The position numbers were made by a program, and so were the translations under genes. From an uncultured Clostridia bacterium (lineage in GTDB: Bacteria > Bacillota > Clostridia > Peptostreptococcales > Anaerovoracaceae), in the NCBI GenBank assembly GCA_938034165.1, contig CALHKP010000045.1, forward strand, positions 1-15,002: a stretch of 15,002 bases of DNA. The letters are read 5' to 3'. Below the pieces are notes generated by a model that saw only the letters and a program-made list of their open reading frames with translations, was not told the origin of the DNA and searched no databases. Shown one piece after another: positions 7,301 through 13,673 of this stretch; positions within the stretch are counted from its first letter, which is position 1; each line of letters starts with the position of its first letter.

Positions 7301-8140
7301 ATGGAAAAAATTATTAGAATCGAAAATTTGGAATATGAATATGTGCAGGAGGAGGGAAAACCTCCCCTAAGAGCCATAAAAGGAGTCAGTCTCGAGATAG
7401 AAAAGGGCAGTTTCACTGCAATAATCGGCAGAAACGGCTCCGGCAAGTCGACCCTTGCCAAAAATCTTAACGGACTGCTTTTGCCTACGGCCGGATGCAT
7501 ATATGTTAAGGATTGGAAGACTACAGATGAGGAACATATCTGGGATGTGAGACAGACTGCAGGAATGGTTTTTCAGAATCCTGACAATCAGCTGGTTTCT
7601 TCTATAGTGGAAGACGATGTAGCTTTCGGACCTGAGAATATCGGAATCGAACCTGCCAAAATCAGAGAACGAGTGGACAAGGCTCTTGCGGCAGTTAACA
7701 TGAGTGCATACAGCCAAAAATCCCCACATCTTTTGTCGGGAGGACAGAAGCAGAGAATTGCAATCGCAGGCGTTGTAGCCATGATGCCGGAATGTATAAT
7801 CTTTGATGAGCCTACTGCTATGCTTGACCCTAAGGGAAGAGAAGAGATAATGGAAATCATCGCAGGGCTTCACGACAAGGGAATTACGGTTGTTCTCATA
7901 ACTCATTTTATGGACGAGGCTGTTAAGGCGGACAGAGTAGTCATAATGAACGACGGCGAGATTTTGCTGGACGGAACTCCTGAAGAAGTTTTCTCTCAAA
8001 GCGAAACAATCAGAGCAGCAAGTCTGGATGTTCCGATGGCGGTTGATATTGCAAATTATCTCAGAGAAAATGGCATAGATGTGCCGAAAGAAGTTATTAC
8101 AACAGAAAGTATGGTTGAATATATATGTCAATACAAGTAA
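7301..8140 (+). CDS. ecfA1: energy-coupling factor transporter ATPase EcfA1
   Basis: First ATPase of an energy-coupling factor (ECF) vitamin or metal transporter; it pairs with EcfA2 on the cytosolic face and drives EcfT. All ABC motifs are in place: Walker A GRNGSGKST, Q-loop MVFQNPDNQL, the ECF-type segment VAFGPENIGI, signature LSGGQKQR, Walker B IIFDEPTAMLDP and switch His in LITHFMDEA. The start is the ATG at 7301, preceded by AAAAGGGA; an in-frame ATG at 7277 has no good ribosome site and adds residues not expected in the family. The product is 279 residues, a normal length. It overlaps ecfA2 by 16 bp. In many Firmicutes these genes sit in the ribosomal-protein region; here they stand alone behind a divergent MocR-type regulator. 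Confidence 0.95.
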   Translation: MEKIIRIENLEYEYVQEEGKPPLRAIKGVSLEIEKGSFTAIIGRNGSGKSTLAKNLNGLLLPTAGCIYVKDWKTTDEEHIWDVRQTAGMVFQNPDNQLVSSIVEDDVAFGPENIGIEPAKIRERVDKALAAVNMSAYSQKSPHLLSGGQKQRIAIAGVVAMMPECIIFDEPTAMLDPKGREEIMEIIAGLHDKGITVVLITHFMDEAVKADRVVIMNDGEILLDGTPEEVFSQSETIRAASLDVPMAVDIANYLRENGIDVPKEVITTESMVEYICQYK

Positions 8141-8991
8141 AGAATCTTACTCACATATACAGTCCCGGAATGCCTGACGAACAGGTTGCAATAGATGATG
8201 TCAGCTTTGATATCGGGGACAACGAAACAGTGGCGGTAATCGGTCATACGGGTTCGGGAAAATCCACCCTTCTTCAGCACATGAATGGGCTGCTGAAGGC
8301 TACATCCGGACAGATTGTCATAGGCGGAACGGACATAACGGCTCCTGACACTGTAATGAAGGATATCAGAAAAAAGGTAGGCCTTGTATTTCAGTATCCG
8401 GAATACCAGCTCTTTGAGGAAAATGTATTCCTTGATGTTGCCTTTGGTCCTAAGAATCTTGGACTTTCCGAGGAGGAAATCGAAATCAGAGTAAAAGAAG
8501 CTATAGAGCTTGTGGGTCTTGATTACGAAACAGTAAAAGACCGTTCACCTTTTGAACTTTCGGGTGGACAGAAGAGAAGGGTTGCCATTGCAGGCGTTAT
8601 TGCAATGAAGCCGGAAGTTTTGATTCTGGATGAACCTACAGCGGGACTTGATCCCGGTTCTCATAGAGAAATCCTTAATATGATTGAGGAAATACATGCA
8701 AAAGAAAAAAACATTATAATCTTTGTAAGTCATAACATGGCAGATGTTGCAAATTTGGCTGACAGAGTCATTGTTATGGATGGAGGAAAACTTGTTACTA
8801 TGGGAACTCCGCAGGAGGTTTTCTCTAAGGAAAAGGAGCTGAATAACATAGGACTTGACATTCCACCGATTACGGGAATGATGCACAGAATAAAAGAAGG
8901 CGGAATCGACATCAGAGAGGATATTCTGAATGTTGATGAGGCCAAGAAGGAACTACTAAATTATTTGATAAGGGAAAAAACCGATGATTAG
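8125..8991 (+). CDS. ecfA2: energy-coupling factor transporter ATPase EcfA2
   Basis: Second ATPase of the ECF heterodimer. Motifs: Walker A GHTGSGKST, Q-loop LVFQYPEYQLFEENV (the YPE(Y/H)QLF form typical of EcfA2), VAFGPKNLGL, signature LSGGQKRRVAIAG, Walker B LILDEPTAGLDP and switch His in FVSHNMADV. The 288-residue length is normal. The ATG lies inside the end of ecfA1 with no clear ribosome site of its own, so it is probably translated by coupling. The stop overlaps the ecfT start by 8 bp, so stoichiometric production of A1, A2 and T is likely. Confidence 0.95.
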   Translation: MSIQVKNLTHIYSPGMPDEQVAIDDVSFDIGDNETVAVIGHTGSGKSTLLQHMNGLLKATSGQIVIGGTDITAPDTVMKDIRKKVGLVFQYPEYQLFEENVFLDVAFGPKNLGLSEEEIEIRVKEAIELVGLDYETVKDRSPFELSGGQKRRVAIAGVIAMKPEVLILDEPTAGLDPGSHREILNMIEEIHAKEKNIIIFVSHNMADVANLADRVIVMDGGKLVTMGTPQEVFSKEKELNNIGLDIPPITGMMHRIKEGGIDIREDILNVDEAKKELLNYLIREKTDD

Positions 8992-9784
8992 AGATATAAC
9001 TTTAGGTCAGTACTACGCAGCGGATTCTCCGATACATAGACTGGATGCAAGAGTAAAAATAATGGCGACATTGCTGTTTATTATCGAACTGTTTGTAGTA
9101 CAGGATTTTATTGGATTTGCAATATGCGGAGCTGCCATAATGCTTTGCGTTGCGGTTTCCAAAGTGCCTTTGAGCTTTATAATGCGAGGCATGAAGCCAA
9201 TTTTACTGATACTGATATTTACATTCTGCCTGAATATATTTATGGTGGATGGCAGAGTATTGTGGAAGTTGGGATTCCTGAAGATTACAGCAGAGGGTAT
9301 TTATACTGCGGTTTTCATGGCAGTGAGACTGATTATGCTGATTATAGGCTCATCTCTTCTGACTTTGACCACCAAGCCGATTGCGTTGACTGATGGAATC
9401 GAGAAACTTCTCTCACCATTTTCCAAGGTAGGGCTTCCGGCACACGAGATTGCTATGATGATGTCAATTGCACTGAGATTTATTCCGATGCTTCTGGAAG
9501 AAACCGATAAGATAATGAAGGCTCAGCAGGCCAGAGGTGCCGATTTTGAGAGCGGCAAGCTTATGGAAAGAGCAAAGGCTCTTGTACCTATTCTGGTGCC
9601 GCTTTTTGTTAGTGCCTTCAGAATTGCCCAGGATCTTGCTATGGCTATGGAAGCAAGGTGCTATAGAGGAGGCAAGGGCAGAACAAGAATGAACGAGATT
9701 AAACTTCAGAAAATCGACTTTTTTGCATCTGCGATTCTGGTGATTTTCTTATGTATAATTATTGCTGAAAGGATAATATTGTGA
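8984..9784 (+). CDS. ecfT: energy-coupling factor transporter transmembrane protein EcfT
   Basis: Membrane scaffold that links the EcfA1/A2 ATPases to an exchangeable substrate-binding S-component. Several hydrophobic segments are clear (IMATLLFIIELFVV, FAICGAAIMLCVAV, ILLILIFTFCLNIF, and a last one near the C-terminus, SAILVIFLCIIIA). Both coupling motifs that contact the ATPases are present: QQARGADFES and MEARCYRGG. Length is 266 residues, usual for EcfT. AAGGGA precedes the ATG. The gene overlaps ecfA2 upstream and shares GTGA with trmB downstream. No S-component gene is in the window, so this is either a shared (group II) ECF core used by S-proteins encoded elsewhere, or one serving an unlinked specific partner. 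Confidence 0.94.
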   Translation: MIRDITLGQYYAADSPIHRLDARVKIMATLLFIIELFVVQDFIGFAICGAAIMLCVAVSKVPLSFIMRGMKPILLILIFTFCLNIFMVDGRVLWKLGFLKITAEGIYTAVFMAVRLIMLIIGSSLLTLTTKPIALTDGIEKLLSPFSKVGLPAHEIAMMMSIALRFIPMLLEETDKIMKAQQARGADFESGKLMERAKALVPILVPLFVSAFRIAQDLAMAMEARCYRGGKGRTRMNEIKLQKIDFFASAILVIFLCIIIAERIIL

Positions 9785-10419
9785 GACAGCGTAAAATAAA
9801 GAATCTTGATGAGAAACTTAAGAATTTGTCCCATTTTATCGTGGAAAATCCGCGAGATATTCGAGGGAAATGGCGAGAATGCTTTGGTAATGACAATCCG
9901 ATATACCTTGAAATAGGGTGCGGAAAAGGACAGTTTATAAGGGAAAATGCATTGCGCTATGAAGAGCGAAACTATATTGCCATAGAAGGCCACGAAAGTG
10001 TTGTTCTGAGGGCACTGTCAAAGGCTGAAGAAAGTTCTTTGACTAACATACGGTTTGTAACAGAGTATGTGCAGTCTCTGGACGAATTCTTTGAACCGGG
10101 GGAACTTGCCGGAATTTATCTGAATTTCAGTGATCCTTGGCCAAAGGAAAGACACGCTAAAAGACGCCTGACATATGGCAAAAGACTGATGCAGTACATG
10201 GAAACCCTCAGAGAAGGCGGGTTTGTACAGTTCAAAACTGACAACGACGCTTTGTTCGAATTTACGCTTGAGCAGATAGAAGAATGCGGCCTTGAGCAGG
10301 CTGCGATGACAAGGGATTTACACAATTCTGAGCTTGCAGAGGGCAATATCACAACAGAGTATGAGGACAAATTCTCAAGCACAGGAAAAAACATTAACTA
10401 TGTACTGATAAAAAAGTAG
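9781..10419 (+). CDS. trmB: tRNA (guanosine(46)-N7)-methyltransferase TrmB
   Basis: Cytosolic enzyme that uses S-adenosylmethionine to place the N7-methyl group on G46 in the tRNA variable loop. The Rossmann SAM site is IYLEIGCGKGQFI; the family block is NFSDPWPKERHAKRRLT, followed by FVQFKTDNDALFEF. The C-terminus contains TEYEDKF, the conserved T-x-Y/F-E-x-K/R-F motif. At 212 residues it is complete. The start is GTG at 9781, sharing GTGA with the ecfT stop, and AAAGGA lies eight bases upstream. It is the last gene of the ecf operon. Its place there is probably only transcriptional convenience, as no functional link to vitamin uptake is known to me. Confidence 0.96.
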   Translation: MRQRKIKNLDEKLKNLSHFIVENPRDIRGKWRECFGNDNPIYLEIGCGKGQFIRENALRYEERNYIAIEGHESVVLRALSKAEESSLTNIRFVTEYVQSLDEFFEPGELAGIYLNFSDPWPKERHAKRRLTYGKRLMQYMETLREGGFVQFKTDNDALFEFTLEQIEECGLEQAAMTRDLHNSELAEGNITTEYEDKFSSTGKNINYVLIKK

Positions 10420-10446
10420 ACTTGAACTTCGCTTATGGCATATAAT
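10418..10446 (+). promoter_or_regulatory. possible promoter in the loop of the trmB terminator
   Basis: A perfect TATAAT lies at 10441-10446, in the loop of the hairpin after trmB, with TAGACT (10418-10423) 17 bases upstream. Transcription from it would begin about 10453, near the 3' arm of the hairpin, and would therefore escape termination and lead into the aminotransferase gene. A weaker alternative is TTGTTC near 10467 with TATGTA downstream. Confidence 0.35.
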
Positions 10447-10470
10447 AGTGCAATAAAGCGAAGTTTTTTT
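10425..10470 (+). terminator. terminator of the ecf-trmB operon
   Basis: AACTTCGCTT (10425-10434) pairs perfectly with AAGCGAAGTT (10456-10465) and is followed by a run of T. The stem begins 6 bases after the trmB stop codon. The 21-base loop is unusually long and holds a TATAAT. Confidence 0.85.
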
Positions 10471-10533
10471 GTTCGGTAAAGTATATGAATTATGTAGATA
10501 AGGGAATTAAGTGAAGAAGAGGAGGAGAAAATT

Positions 10534-11769
10534 ATGACAGAGTTAAAGATGGCGCTTGCAAACGGAAGAACAATTCCAAAGGAAGACAAGATATTCGGTA
10601 TCAATAACAGAGCTACAGCGATGGCAGAAAGAGTAGGCGCAGACAAGGTTGTTAATGCAACAATTGGTGCACTTCTGGATGACGACGGAAAGCTGATGGT
10701 GCTTTCATCGGTTGACCATGTTTACAGAAATCTGGAGCCTGCGGAATATGCGGCTTATGCACCTATCGGCGGAACACCTGCATTCAAGGCTGCTGCAATC
10801 GAAGCAGCACTTCGCAATTATGTTCCAAAGGGATATGTAAGAGCTTCTGCAACTCCGGGAGGAACAGGTGCAATCAGAAATACTATTGCAAACTACAGTA
10901 ATCCGGGAGACAGCATTCTGACTGCGGATTGGTTCTGGTCGCCATATGGTACTATTGCAGGTGAAATCGGTAGAACTGTAGAAACTTTCCCATTCTTTAC
11001 AGAAGACAGAAAGTTCCATATCAAAGCTTTTGAAGCAAAGGTTATTGACATGCTTGAGAGACAGTCTCACCTTGTTATTATCCTGAACACCCCTGCCCAC
11101 AATCCTACAGGATACGCTCTTACAGTAGAAGACTGGGAAGCAATCAGAGAGTGCCTAGAATCAGTTAACCCTGCAAAGAAAATTGTTTTGCTTGTAGATG
11201 CTGCTTATATTGACTTTGCCGGTGATGAGGACGAGTACAGACAGTTCCTTCCTGTTTTGGAAAAGCTGCCTGAAAACGTTTTACCTATCATCGCATACAG
11301 CATGTCAAAGACCTATACACTCTACGGAATGAGATGTGGTGCAATGATTTGCATGACTCCATCAGAAGAAATCGCTGACGAGTTTGTAAGAGTTTGCGAA
11401 TACTCTTCAAGAGGTTCATGGTCAAACTGCGCAAAAGCAGGACAGAGCATAATTGCACATATCTTTGCTGACGAAAAGCTTAGAGAAGCCGTAAGCCACG
11501 AAAGAGGAGAAATCAGAGACATGCTTCTGAGAAGAGGTAAAGCATTCGAAAATGCGGCTGCAGAAGTGGGACTTGTAACAGTTCCATTTGATGCAGGATT
11601 CTTCGTATCAATTCCATGTGATAACCCTGATGAAGTAGCATCAAAGCTGGAAAAGGAAGGAATCTTCATCGTTCCTCTTGCAAAGGGTGTAAGAGTTTCA
11701 ATCGCTTCAATCACAGAAGACGCCTGCAGAGTACTTCCTGCAAGAATTAAGGCAGTAATTGAAGGCTAA
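10534..11769 (+). CDS. class I/II PLP-dependent aminotransferase (aspartate/aromatic type)
   Basis: Cytosolic aminotransferase of fold type I. Key residues: Lys259 in YSMSKTYTLYGMRCG (the PLP Schiff-base Lys, with the YGMR motif behind it), NTPAHNPTG (PLP-ring Asn), LLVDAAYIDF (Asp and Tyr at the PLP pyridine) and an Arg near the C-terminus in KGVRVSIAS, likely binding the substrate carboxylate. N-terminal VVNATIGALLDDDG and GGTPAFKAA fit the aspartate/aromatic aminotransferase group. The 411-residue length is normal. It has a very strong ribosome site (AGAGGAGGAG) and a narrow codon choice (AGA, GAA, ACA), suggesting high expression, perhaps in amino-acid fermentation. It is a single gene. 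No terminator is visible after it; its 3' flank has been replaced by a group II intron remnant. Exact substrate is not readable. Confidence 0.9.
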   Translation: MTELKMALANGRTIPKEDKIFGINNRATAMAERVGADKVVNATIGALLDDDGKLMVLSSVDHVYRNLEPAEYAAYAPIGGTPAFKAAAIEAALRNYVPKGYVRASATPGGTGAIRNTIANYSNPGDSILTADWFWSPYGTIAGEIGRTVETFPFFTEDRKFHIKAFEAKVIDMLERQSHLVIILNTPAHNPTGYALTVEDWEAIRECLESVNPAKKIVLLVDAAYIDFAGDEDEYRQFLPVLEKLPENVLPIIAYSMSKTYTLYGMRCGAMICMTPSEEIADEFVRVCEYSSRGSWSNCAKAGQSIIAHIFADEKLREAVSHERGEIRDMLLRRGKAFENAAAEVGLVTVPFDAGFFVSIPCDNPDEVASKLEKEGIFIVPLAKGVRVSIASITEDACRVLPARIKAVIEG

Positions 11770-11780
11770 GTTTACAATAG

Positions 11781-12065
11781 ATAGATTATGGGCAATGGCT
11801 TCGACATAAGGTGAGAGTAGTAATACTCAAGCAATGGAAGAAGCCGATGCGCATATATCTAAATCTTCAGAAACTGAATTGAATCGTAGGATGTGGATTC
11901 ACACACGAGGAAATATTCAAGGTCGCAAATAGTAGACTAGGATGGTACAGAAGAAGTGGAATGTACGTAGTGAATTTTGCCATCAATCCAGAGACACTTG
12001 GACGAAAAACAAAGAGCCGACCAGGATTGGTCGACCCGTTGCAATACTATTTGAGTAATATTTGA
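11781..12065 (+). pseudogene. group II intron reverse transcriptase/maturase, C-terminal fragment with internal stop
   Basis: In one frame the sequence reads as the maturase (X) domain of a group II intron protein: WLRHKVRVVILKQWKKP, then LNLQKLN, a TGA stop at 11880-11882, and after it GFTHEEIFKVANSRLGWYRR and RPGLVDPLQYYLSNI, ending with TGA at 12063-12065. The order and spacing (W-R-x-R/K-x-R-x-x-I-x-K-Q-W-K, then N-L-x-K-L, then A-N-S-R-x-G-W/Y) are those of intact maturases, so the TGA replaces one sense codon rather than shifting the frame. There is no reverse-transcriptase catalytic part (YADD) and no start, so no functional protein is expected. Confidence 0.85.
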
Positions 12066-12079
12066 TTCTATATTGAGTA

Positions 12080-12143
12080 GCGCCGTATACGAGAACCGTA
12101 CGTACGGTGCAATGGGAGGGTGAGGAAACTCACTCTACCCTAT
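12080..12143 (+). ncRNA. group II intron domains V and VI
   Basis: Domain V is at 12080-12110: GCGCCGTA pairs with TACGGTGC, an upper TACG/CGTA stem carries a short loop, and the CGC triad replaces the more common AGC, as in some bacterial classes. After a three-base linker, domain VI (12114-12143) folds as GGG, AGG and GTGAG against CTCAC, TCT and CCC with a GAAA loop, leaving one unpaired A (12137) near the 3' end as the expected branch point. Confidence 0.85.
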
Positions 12144-12150
12144 TGTTTGT

Positions 12151-12444
12151 TTAATAGATGACCGTTACTGTGACATCTTTTTCGATTTCCAGAAACGATT
12201 TACCGTCAAAGCATTTTTTAGAGAGAACTGCATCAATAACCTCTTGTGGAATGTCACATTCAACATCAATTTCATGTTTAGCGATGCATTTTGCGGCATC
12301 AGGGGTACAATCCCAAATTACAAGATAGGTCTTATCATCATTTACCTCTGGCTGCAAAACGTAAGTCGTTCCATTATATTCAAATTCTGCATCATGGTAA
12401 TGTGAAATCAGTTCGCACATTTCGTTCATTGTAATCCCTTGCAT
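12151..12444 (-). CDS. small acidic protein, unknown family (possible immunity or antitoxin)
   Basis: A 97-residue soluble protein that I do not recognise. It is clearly acidic (many Asp and Glu, for example PEVNDDKTY, HEIDVECDIPQE and FLEIEKDV). It starts with a predicted helix and strand pair (MNEMCELISHYHDAEFEYNGTTYVLQPE) and shows no membrane segment or signal. It is the last gene of the cassette. Its ATG overlaps the stop of the basic HxH gene in the sequence TAATG, with AAGGGGGTG as ribosome site; a second in-frame ATG (MNEM) also has a GGGA upstream. A small acidic protein translationally coupled behind a small basic one is the pattern of toxin-immunity or toxin-antitoxin pairs, which is inference only. 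The stop lies 8 bases from the group II intron end. Confidence 0.7.
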   Translation of the reverse strand: MQGITMNEMCELISHYHDAEFEYNGTTYVLQPEVNDDKTYLVIWDCTPDAAKCIAKHEIDVECDIPQEVIDAVLSKKCFDGKSFLEIEKDVTVTVIY

Positions 12445-12818
12445 TATTTCACCCCCTTGAATAAATGTTTATGTTTTTCATATAGTGGGTCGCCCTTTTT
12501 TAAATCAGGAGGATTAGGTATCGTATTCCCATTTTTGTAGTAATGAATATGCAAAGATTTTTTACCTCTGTGCATTCCATAATCAATACGATAGACAGGC
12601 ATTCTTTTTTCATCGAACACGATATATTGGTCAAATGTCCCGTCTTTTCGATATGAAATATACGCAGTTCCCGGTGTATTTGAACGCTCTGGTAAGCTTA
12701 TACTTGCCTTTGGGTCTTTTGGTGCTAAAACCTTAATGCCATCAACGTAATCAACAGTATGCCATCTTGCAGGGGTATTGAAACCTCCGCTTTCAAGAAA
12801 GGAGCCTCTACTTCCCAT
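12444..12818 (-). CDS. MGSRG-type mobile-element protein with HxH domain, unknown function
   Basis: A 124-residue basic protein. The N-terminus MGSRGSFLESGG resembles the MG(G/S)RGSSSG start of small proteins common in clostridial prophages and integrative elements. The C-terminal half (about residues 57-100) has a beta-rich pattern, YISYRKDGTFDQYIVFD, then YRIDYGMHRGKKSLHIHYY, with conserved-looking ID, H and HIH. I recall prophage proteins with the same D-x-x-H-x-x-x-x-x-H-x-H layout, and polymorphic-toxin tails look similar, but no function is proven. The start at 12818 is chosen because its ATG overlaps the DUF4417 stop (TAATG) and AAGGAG lies 11 bases upstream; an ATG at 12839 is an alternative. 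It is coupled to both neighbours. Confidence 0.72.
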   Translation of the reverse strand: MGSRGSFLESGGFNTPARWHTVDYVDGIKVLAPKDPKASISLPERSNTPGTAYISYRKDGTFDQYIVFDEKRMPVYRIDYGMHRGKKSLHIHYYKNGNTIPNPPDLKKGDPLYEKHKHLFKGVK

Positions 12819-13459
12819 TAAACAGCACGCTCCTTCCATCTTTGAGAAAAGGACGGATAGTAATGTACATTATCGTAAATGTCCAGTTCTGCAACGTGTC
12901 TGCCACATACGATCAGGTTGGAAGGTGATTTTTGCTTTTGGAGTTCTTCAACTCCTCGAAGCAGCATACGCTTTCCGTAAGGACTTGACATACAGCCATT
13001 AGTAGTGATTGCGATAGAACTGTTTTCGGGCAAACCATCAAAGCACCATTCGAAATCACTTTCGACACACCATGAAGCAACAGGAATAATATTAAATCCT
13101 TGCTGTTGGAGATAATATGCCATGACACGATTTCTGGTGCAGTTCCAAATACTCTGTCCGGGCAGCATCTCTGGTAGCATAGAGTAATCGGTAGTGATAA
13201 TCCCAGCAAAACGCTTGAGGTTATTAAAACTCATCTCCGGATGATTCCAAAAGTTTTCAAACAATGCATCATCGATAAAGAAATCAATCCAATATTCTTC
13301 CGGTTTGCTAATCCCTTTACGCTCGTTAAAGCATATTACTTTTGAAGGAATTGCCTGTGTAGGAGCAAGCTGCGGTAATCTGTATTTACCGACCAAAGTT
13401 GCTCCATGCCAGTAATACAGTTTGAAATTATCGTATTTTCTTACATTTGTTTTTAACAT
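12818..13459 (-). CDS. DUF4417 domain-containing protein
   Basis: A 213-residue protein of a family of unknown function seen in prophages, integrative elements and plasmids. The family pattern is clear: VICFNERKG near residue 42, a hydrophobic-acidic stretch (IDFFIDDALFENFWNHPE), IITTDYSMLPEMLPGQSIWN, RNRVMAYYLQQQGFNIIP with VASW behind it, FDGLPENSSIAITTNGC, and a C-terminal VCGRHVAELDIYDNVHYY. No membrane segment or signal peptide is seen. The start ATG at 13459 has only a modest ribosome site (AGCAGG). It is the first gene of a three-gene cassette in which each stop overlaps the next start. Possible regulators are the palindrome at 13503-13526 and the XRE protein encoded upstream. The function is unknown; the link to mobile DNA is known, the rest is not. 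Confidence 0.85.
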   Translation of the reverse strand: MLKTNVRKYDNFKLYYWHGATLVGKYRLPQLAPTQAIPSKVICFNERKGISKPEEYWIDFFIDDALFENFWNHPEMSFNNLKRFAGIITTDYSMLPEMLPGQSIWNCTRNRVMAYYLQQQGFNIIPVASWCVESDFEWCFDGLPENSSIAITTNGCMSSPYGKRMLLRGVEELQKQKSPSNLIVCGRHVAELDIYDNVHYYPSFSQRWKERAV

Positions 13460-13502
13460 AAAACCTGCTTTCTCCGCTTATCTGCGGTCAAATTCGTTTG
13501 CC

Positions 13503-13526
13503 ACACAGTTATAATTTACACTGTGT
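13503..13526. promoter_or_regulatory. palindrome overlapping the putative promoter of the DUF4417 cassette
   Basis: ACACAGT (13503-13509) and ACTGTGT (13520-13526) form a perfect 7-bp inverted repeat with a 10-bp AT-rich spacer. The spacer carries a TATAAC-like -10 in the minus direction about 50 bases before the DUF4417 start; the matching -35 is poor. The geometry (half sites with a 10-bp spacer) is the same as that of the palindrome in the XRE gene's own promoter, though the half-site sequence differs. Confidence 0.5.
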
Positions 13527-13547
13527 TAATTGACCTGAAGGCAAAAT

Positions 13548-13588
13548 TATGCTAAAATATTCGAACCAGTATGAATATGTTTAGCATA
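13548..13588. repeat. long AT-rich inverted repeat (15-bp stem)
   Basis: TATGCTAAAATATTC (13548-13562) pairs with GAATATgTTTAGCATA (13573-13588), with one bulged G and a 10-base loop. On the minus strand it is followed by ATTTT, so it could be a terminator for the XRE-ImmA transcript. Its size and AT-richness would also suit an operator or a recombination site. Confidence 0.7.
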
Positions 13589-13673
13589 TTCCGCAATGAA
13601 AACACATTTGTTTGCTGCGCCAACAGCTTACAGATGTGTTTTTATTTTTACCCTCAATATAACCACCTCCCAT
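13581..13673 (-). CDS. possible 30-residue Cys-rich peptide downstream of immA
   Basis: The ATG overlaps the immA stop codon in TAATG, the same junction type as in the DUF4417 cassette. The frame encodes MGGGYIEGKNKNTSV followed by SCWRSKQMCFHCGIC, ending on a CxxCxxC cluster. There is no separate strong ribosome site. The frame also spans the hairpin at 13599-13642, so the stretch may simply be a terminator. If real, it could be a zinc knuckle or a small signal or precursor peptide; I do not recognise it. Confidence 0.35.
   Translation of the reverse strand: MGGGYIEGKNKNTSVSCWRSKQMCFHCGIC
13599..13642. terminator. hairpin downstream of immA
   Basis: AAAACACAT (13599-13607) pairs with ATGTGTTTT (13634-13642), with an inner GCTG/CAGC stem in the loop. 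T residues follow on both sides: only TTTT in the minus direction and a longer TTTTTATTTTT in the plus direction. It starts about 30 bases after the immA stop, so it probably ends the XRE-immA transcript. Confidence 0.55.

Larger units (their letters stand above)
11770..12143 (+). mobile_element. 5'-truncated group II intron (3' remnant)
   Basis: The stretch after the aminotransferase stop holds the C-terminal end of an intron-encoded maturase followed by RNA domains V and VI. The intron's 5' end (GTGYG), domains I-III and the reverse-transcriptase core are absent, and the remnant begins within about 10 bases of the aminotransferase stop. The 3' end is placed at 12143 (CTACCCTAT, matching the usual CTAYYYRAT type of ending except for one base). 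A 5' truncation is what incomplete reverse transcription from the intron's 3' end would leave; a later deletion is equally possible. The fragment sits exactly between the housekeeping genes and the accessory block. Confidence 0.85.

Noticed and set aside
7367..8131. A 254-codon open frame on the minus strand, opposite ecfA1
   Set aside because: It mirrors a gene with all ABC ATPase motifs, its translation is Cys/His/Ser-rich without domain pattern, and no ribosome site supports it.
10398..10646. A minus-strand frame over the trmB terminator and the aminotransferase start
   Set aside because: It crosses a terminator and a strong ribosome site of the opposite strand and has no recognisable domain.
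11883..12065. A separate small gene of about 60 codons
   Set aside because: It has no start or ribosome site, and its sequence continues the same maturase frame across the TGA at 11880.
12080..12143. Possible tRNA or rho-independent terminator in the stem-rich stretch
   Set aside because: The stems match group II intron domains V and VI in order, with the bulged A near the 3' end; there is no anticodon or T arm.
13548..13588. Chromosome dimer resolution (dif) site
   Set aside because: The arms do not resemble the known Firmicutes dif consensus as I recall it, and the location inside an accessory block is unlikely.
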